Assembly: GCA_028284125.1 (NCBI GenBank)
Contig: JANQSI010000008.1
Coordinates: 372,001-436,000 of the forward strand
Direction: 5' to 3'
Length of the DNA: 64,000 nucleotides
Source of the DNA: Cyclobacteriaceae bacterium
GTDB taxonomy: Bacteria > Bacteroidota > Bacteroidia > Cytophagales > Cyclobacteriaceae
Shown here: piece by piece, positions 61,165 through 64,000 of the stretch
Position numbering within the stretch: the first letter of the stretch is position 1
How the letters are laid out: the number at the start of each line of letters is the position of its first letter
Notes under the pieces: model-generated
Told to the model about the DNA's origin: nothing
Seen by the model: only the letters and a program-made list of their open reading frames with translations
The model's database searches: none
Translations under genes and position numbers: made by a program

Positions 61165-64000
61165 TTATTCTTTTCGCTTCGGCCTTTCTCTTGGTGCCTT
61201 AATTTTGAAGGCGGTTTCTTCTGAATTTCCTGAGATCGTTACTCTGATGATGTAATCACCAGCTGTTAGATAGCGATCACCTTTTTTCCTTGTTTTATAA
61301 TTCTCACTTTCCTCATCATTGAGTATCTCATTTAATGATTCATCTGTTACCAATTTTACTTCAGAGAAATTTAGTCCTTTGGTTACTTCTGCTGTCTTCG
61401 TAACCACAACATCATCTTCGTACACCACTTCGATTTTAGCATTCCCGTAAGTGTTTGAGTAATATGAAACAGTAGTCTTTGGCTCTATAAGTTCTCCCCA
61501 GGCCCATGTCTTACTTCCCCAGCGACTGCTAAATGTGATCTCATCTGAAGAAAAGATATGGAGGTTTTTTGCAAGTATTTCAGAATTTAGTTTTTGGACA
61601 AGCGAAATATCTCCAATGTAAATTCCTCGGCCATGCGTGCCGATGACTAAATCATTTTCCCTCGGATGAATAACAAGATCATGAACTGGTGTATTAGATA
61701 ATCCTTCATCAAATGCGTGAAATGTTTGCCCTCGGTCAAGTGAAACATACACTCCGTGATCAGTTCCAACATAAAGAATATTCTCATTTACTGGATCTTC
61801 TTTGATTACATTGACTGGTTCCTTTGGAAGACCTGTTCCGATTTTGGTCCAGGATTTTCCATGGTTGTCACTCTTATAGATCATTGCATCGAAGTTGTCC
61901 CATCGGTATCCATTGAGTGAGGCATATACTCGACCAACTTGATGATTGGAAGGTGAAACTTGACTCACCCAAAAATCTTTTGGAAGTGAGTTCGAAATGT
62001 TTTCCCATTCCTGTCCAGCATTTTTTGAAACATGAATAAGACCATCATCGCTTCCAACATAAATAAGCCCAAATTGAAGAGGAGATTCAGCGATGGTTGT
62101 TAATGTTCCATAGCTTACATCCCCTTTTTTTCCACCATTGGTGAGATCATCAGATAACGTTTCAAAATCATCGCCCTGATTCATAGAACGATGGAAGCGG
62201 TTACTTCCAAAATAGACAATGTCCTGGTTGTGCATGGACAAAGCAATTGGAGCTTCCCAGTTCCATCGATAGGGAGGATCTCCAAGTTCATGTCGAGGAG
62301 TTATTCTTTTTCTGTCACCCGTTTTTGTATTTATTCGAAAGTAATTTCCAAATTGAAATCCTGTATAAACTGTGTTGTTATCACGAGTGTCAATTGCTAC
62401 CTGCATGCCATCGCCACCCATTATTCGTTCATAAGGATAGTGACCTTCGGCTAGCCATTCCCTTGAATATTCATAGTTGCTGGGTCCTTTCCAAACACCA
62501 TTATCCTGCAATCCACCATAGACATTGTACGGTTTGTCCATGTCAACATTGACCGAATAAAATTGACCGACTGATGGCGAATTACAGTTGATCCATGTGG
62601 TACCCGTATCAAAACTGATGTATACTCCACCATCATTACCTAGAATAAGATGTTTTGGATTATTAGGATTAATCCAAATGGCATGATGGTCCACATGGAC
62701 GTTACCTTCATTAATAGATTTCCAGGTTTTTCCTGCATCATCAGATCTAACAATTGGAACTCCCATTGTATAGACCACATCAGGATTTTGCGCATCCACT
62801 CGAACTTGTCCGAAGTAGTAGCCATAGGAAAAAATCATGCTTTCAATGTAATCCTCATGAGTTTTGGACCATGTTTTTCCTCCATCATCTGAACGGTACA
62901 TTTCACCACCTTTCACTGGAGTATCAAATAGTAGAGAATTCGAATCTTCTGTGTAGATGACGAGATCTTGAGGCTTTACTTTACCGGATTCAACGTCTTT
63001 CTTAATGTCTACTGCATTGTAAGTTCTTGGAAATCGGTTGTCATCTAAGAATTTGTTAATTGCTGTGTTTTCCAGAGCCAAGAAGGTTTCGATGTTCATA
63101 TTTCTCAGCTGGTCTTTTGTCAAACCTTCACTTTCATCTTCTTCCTTTTCCCTGCGATCCTGGTTATCTAAAATGGCATAGACAATATTTGCGTCGGAAG
63201 GGGCAAATGCCAATCCAATACGGCCGGTTCCGTTGGTATCAGGAAATCCTGAGTCATCGCCAATTTCATTCCATGTTTCTCCGGCATCCTCTGACCGATA
63301 AATAGCCGTTCCTGGGCCCGCTTCAGTGAAATTCCATGCTTTCCTGTCCTTTTCCCAGGCAGCTGCAATTAGTGTATTTGGATTATCTGAATGAAGGACT
63401 AAATCAACAATTCCAGTTCGGTTATTTACAAATAGTGTTTTGTTCCAAGTTTCACCCCCATCAGATGTTTTGTATACACCACGCTCAGGATTTTCCGAAT
63501 AAAGATGTCCCAGTGCGGCTACCCAGAAAGTGTTTGGATCTTCCGGATGTAGAATAATTCTTCCAATATGATGAGTTTCTTCCAACCCAAGATGTTGCCA
63601 CGATTCACCGTTGTTGGTTGATTTGAAAACGCCATACCCAGAATAGGAAGATCTGCTGGAGTTGTTTTCTCCAGTGCCAACATAGATGGCATTATTTTCC
63701 CAATCGACTGCAATGTCACCTATGGTCATTACTATTTGATTGTCAAAAATAGGCTCGAAGGAGGTGCCGTTATTTTTGGTTTCCCAAAGAGAACCTGAAG
63801 CATAGGCCACATAAAAATGGAAAGGATCTTCCGGATCTACTTCCAGATCAACCACACGACCGCTCATTACAGTTGGGCCTACATTTTTGAAAGGAACATT
63901 TTTGACTAAAGAATTCTTTTCCAGTTCAAGCCTTGTCTGATAACCTTGCCATCGTTCAGTGGCTATTGTAGCTGATGGAACAGACGGGGCTTTCTTTCTT
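61165..64000 (-). CDS. Sortilin-like BNR-repeat protein (partial)
   Basis: A very large exported protein of the sortilin/VPS10 or BNR-repeat hydrolase type, open at the right edge (at least 944 residues). Repeated Asp-box motifs (DGGKTW, DAGKTW, DHGKSWT, DRGQTF) mark a beta-propeller, and the last 150 residues are an Ig-like domain with a basic C terminus (RERPKRKE). The motif GPTVMSGRVVDLEVDPEDP lies in the middle of the open frame, and coding sense continues to base 64000, so the Met at 63867 is internal and the true start is beyond the window. The function of this family is not settled; it may be surface degradation or adhesion. Confidence 0.88.
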   Translation of the reverse strand, partial: RKKAPSVPSATIATERWQGYQTRLELEKNSLVKNVPFKNVGPTVMSGRVVDLEVDPEDPFHFYVAYASGSLWETKNNGTSFEPIFDNQIVMTIGDIAVDWENNAIYVGTGENNSSRSSYSGYGVFKSTNNGESWQHLGLEETHHIGRIILHPEDPNTFWVAALGHLYSENPERGVYKTSDGGETWNKTLFVNNRTGIVDLVLHSDNPNTLIAAAWEKDRKAWNFTEAGPGTAIYRSEDAGETWNEIGDDSGFPDTNGTGRIGLAFAPSDANIVYAILDNQDRREKEEDESEGLTKDQLRNMNIETFLALENTAINKFLDDNRFPRTYNAVDIKKDVESGKVKPQDLVIYTEDSNSLLFDTPVKGGEMYRSDDGGKTWSKTHEDYIESMIFSYGYYFGQVRVDAQNPDVVYTMGVPIVRSDDAGKTWKSINEGNVHVDHHAIWINPNNPKHLILGNDGGVYISFDTGTTWINCNSPSVGQFYSVNVDMDKPYNVYGGLQDNGVWKGPSNYEYSREWLAEGHYPYERIMGGDGMQVAIDTRDNNTVYTGFQFGNYFRINTKTGDRKRITPRHELGDPPYRWNWEAPIALSMHNQDIVYFGSNRFHRSMNQGDDFETLSDDLTNGGKKGDVSYGTLTTIAESPLQFGLIYVGSDDGLIHVSKNAGQEWENISNSLPKDFWVSQVSPSNHQVGRVYASLNGYRWDNFDAMIYKSDNHGKSWTKIGTGLPKEPVNVIKEDPVNENILYVGTDHGVYVSLDRGQTFHAFDEGLSNTPVHDLVIHPRENDLVIGTHGRGIYIGDISLVQKLNSEILAKNLHIFSSDEITFSSRWGSKTWAWGELIEPKTTVSYYSNTYGNAKIEVVYEDDVVVTKTAEVTKGLNFSEVKLVTDESLNEILNDEESENYKTRKKGDRYLTAGDYIIRVTISGNSEETAFKIKAPRERPKRKE

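Noticed and set aside
63865-63867. Met codon at 63867 as start of the BNR-repeat protein
   Set aside because: The frame stays open to the end of the window and the conserved GPTVMSGRV motif spans this Met, so the true start lies outside.
1-64000. CRISPR arrays, insertion sequences, prophage genes
   Set aside because: None recognised: no regular direct repeats with spacers, transposases, integrases or phage structural genes.

Overview
The window looks like a piece of a Bacteroidota chromosome, probably a marine member of the Cytophagales. Supporting this are AT-rich DNA, many proteins of lineage-typical families (DUF4159, DUF4252, DUF4249, DUF3667, DUF3822, DUF4905, GH3, a FecI/FecR/STN-TonB receptor set), a fused ThrA, weak Shine-Dalgarno sites, and repeated copies of the Bacteroidota -7 promoter box TAnnTTTG just in front of start codons. 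No rRNA, tRNA, CRISPR array, insertion sequence or prophage was recognised. Both edges cut genes: mtaB on the left and a sortilin-like BNR-repeat protein on the right.

Layout. 1-3.5 kb: mtaB, a DEAD-box RNA helicase, a small membrane protein, a secreted thioredoxin-fold protein with a CxxS site, and a 57-aa protein. 3.6-8.9 kb: a minus-strand run of an outer-membrane barrel-like protein, a secreted TPR-CHAT protease-like protein, a membrane LytTR regulator and a secreted protein. 9-16 kb: a lipoprotein, DUF4159, a structured leader or small RNA before guaA, guaA, a TPR/type-1 periplasmic-binding protein and hemL. 16-20.7 kb: the threonine operon thrA-thrB-thrC. 20.8-30.9 kb: DUF3667 and NfeD membrane proteins with a small coupled membrane protein, DUF4905, a LysM protein, TIGR02757, pyrE, two NUDIX proteins, coaD-DUF3822, DUF1573 and YggS. 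31-33 kb: GH3 and a LysE-type exporter.

33.2-38.6 kb: an ECF sigma/anti-sigma pair followed by two DUF4252-type proteins and an ABC-2 transporter, with a divergent secreted pentapeptide-repeat protein. 38.6-46.2 kb: an iodotyrosine-deiodinase-like flavoprotein, then a plus-strand series of exported M28 peptidase, exported RidA, DinB, M20 amidohydrolase, tandem Usp and TraB/GumN proteins. 46.3-50.8 kb: an M13 peptidase, then a sulfur pair (TauE/SafE exporter and a persulfide-dioxygenase/rhodanese fusion). 50.8-51.3 kb is an intergenic stretch with hairpins, a possible small RNA and a 30-aa ORF.

51.3-58.1 kb: a tight minus-strand operon of a catalytically degenerate SRAP (YedK/HMCES-like) protein, a serine hydrolase, FecI-type sigma, FecR, a TonB receptor with an STN domain and a DUF4249 lipoprotein. 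The last four form a standard transenvelope signalling and uptake system. 58.2-64 kb: pyruvate dehydrogenase E2 with two near-identical lipoyl domains, hslV, a PIN toxin/antitoxin pair, and the BNR-repeat protein that leaves the window.

Most of the window is ordinary housekeeping and envelope biology. The parts most worth a second look are the SRAP protein that has lost most catalytic residues, the structured RNA and apparently leaderless promoter at guaA, the TPR-CHAT/LytTR envelope cluster, the bacterial deiodinase, and the long inverted repeat before the sulfur genes. No computation could be run, so residue positions come from reading the sequence and family calls from recognised motifs.
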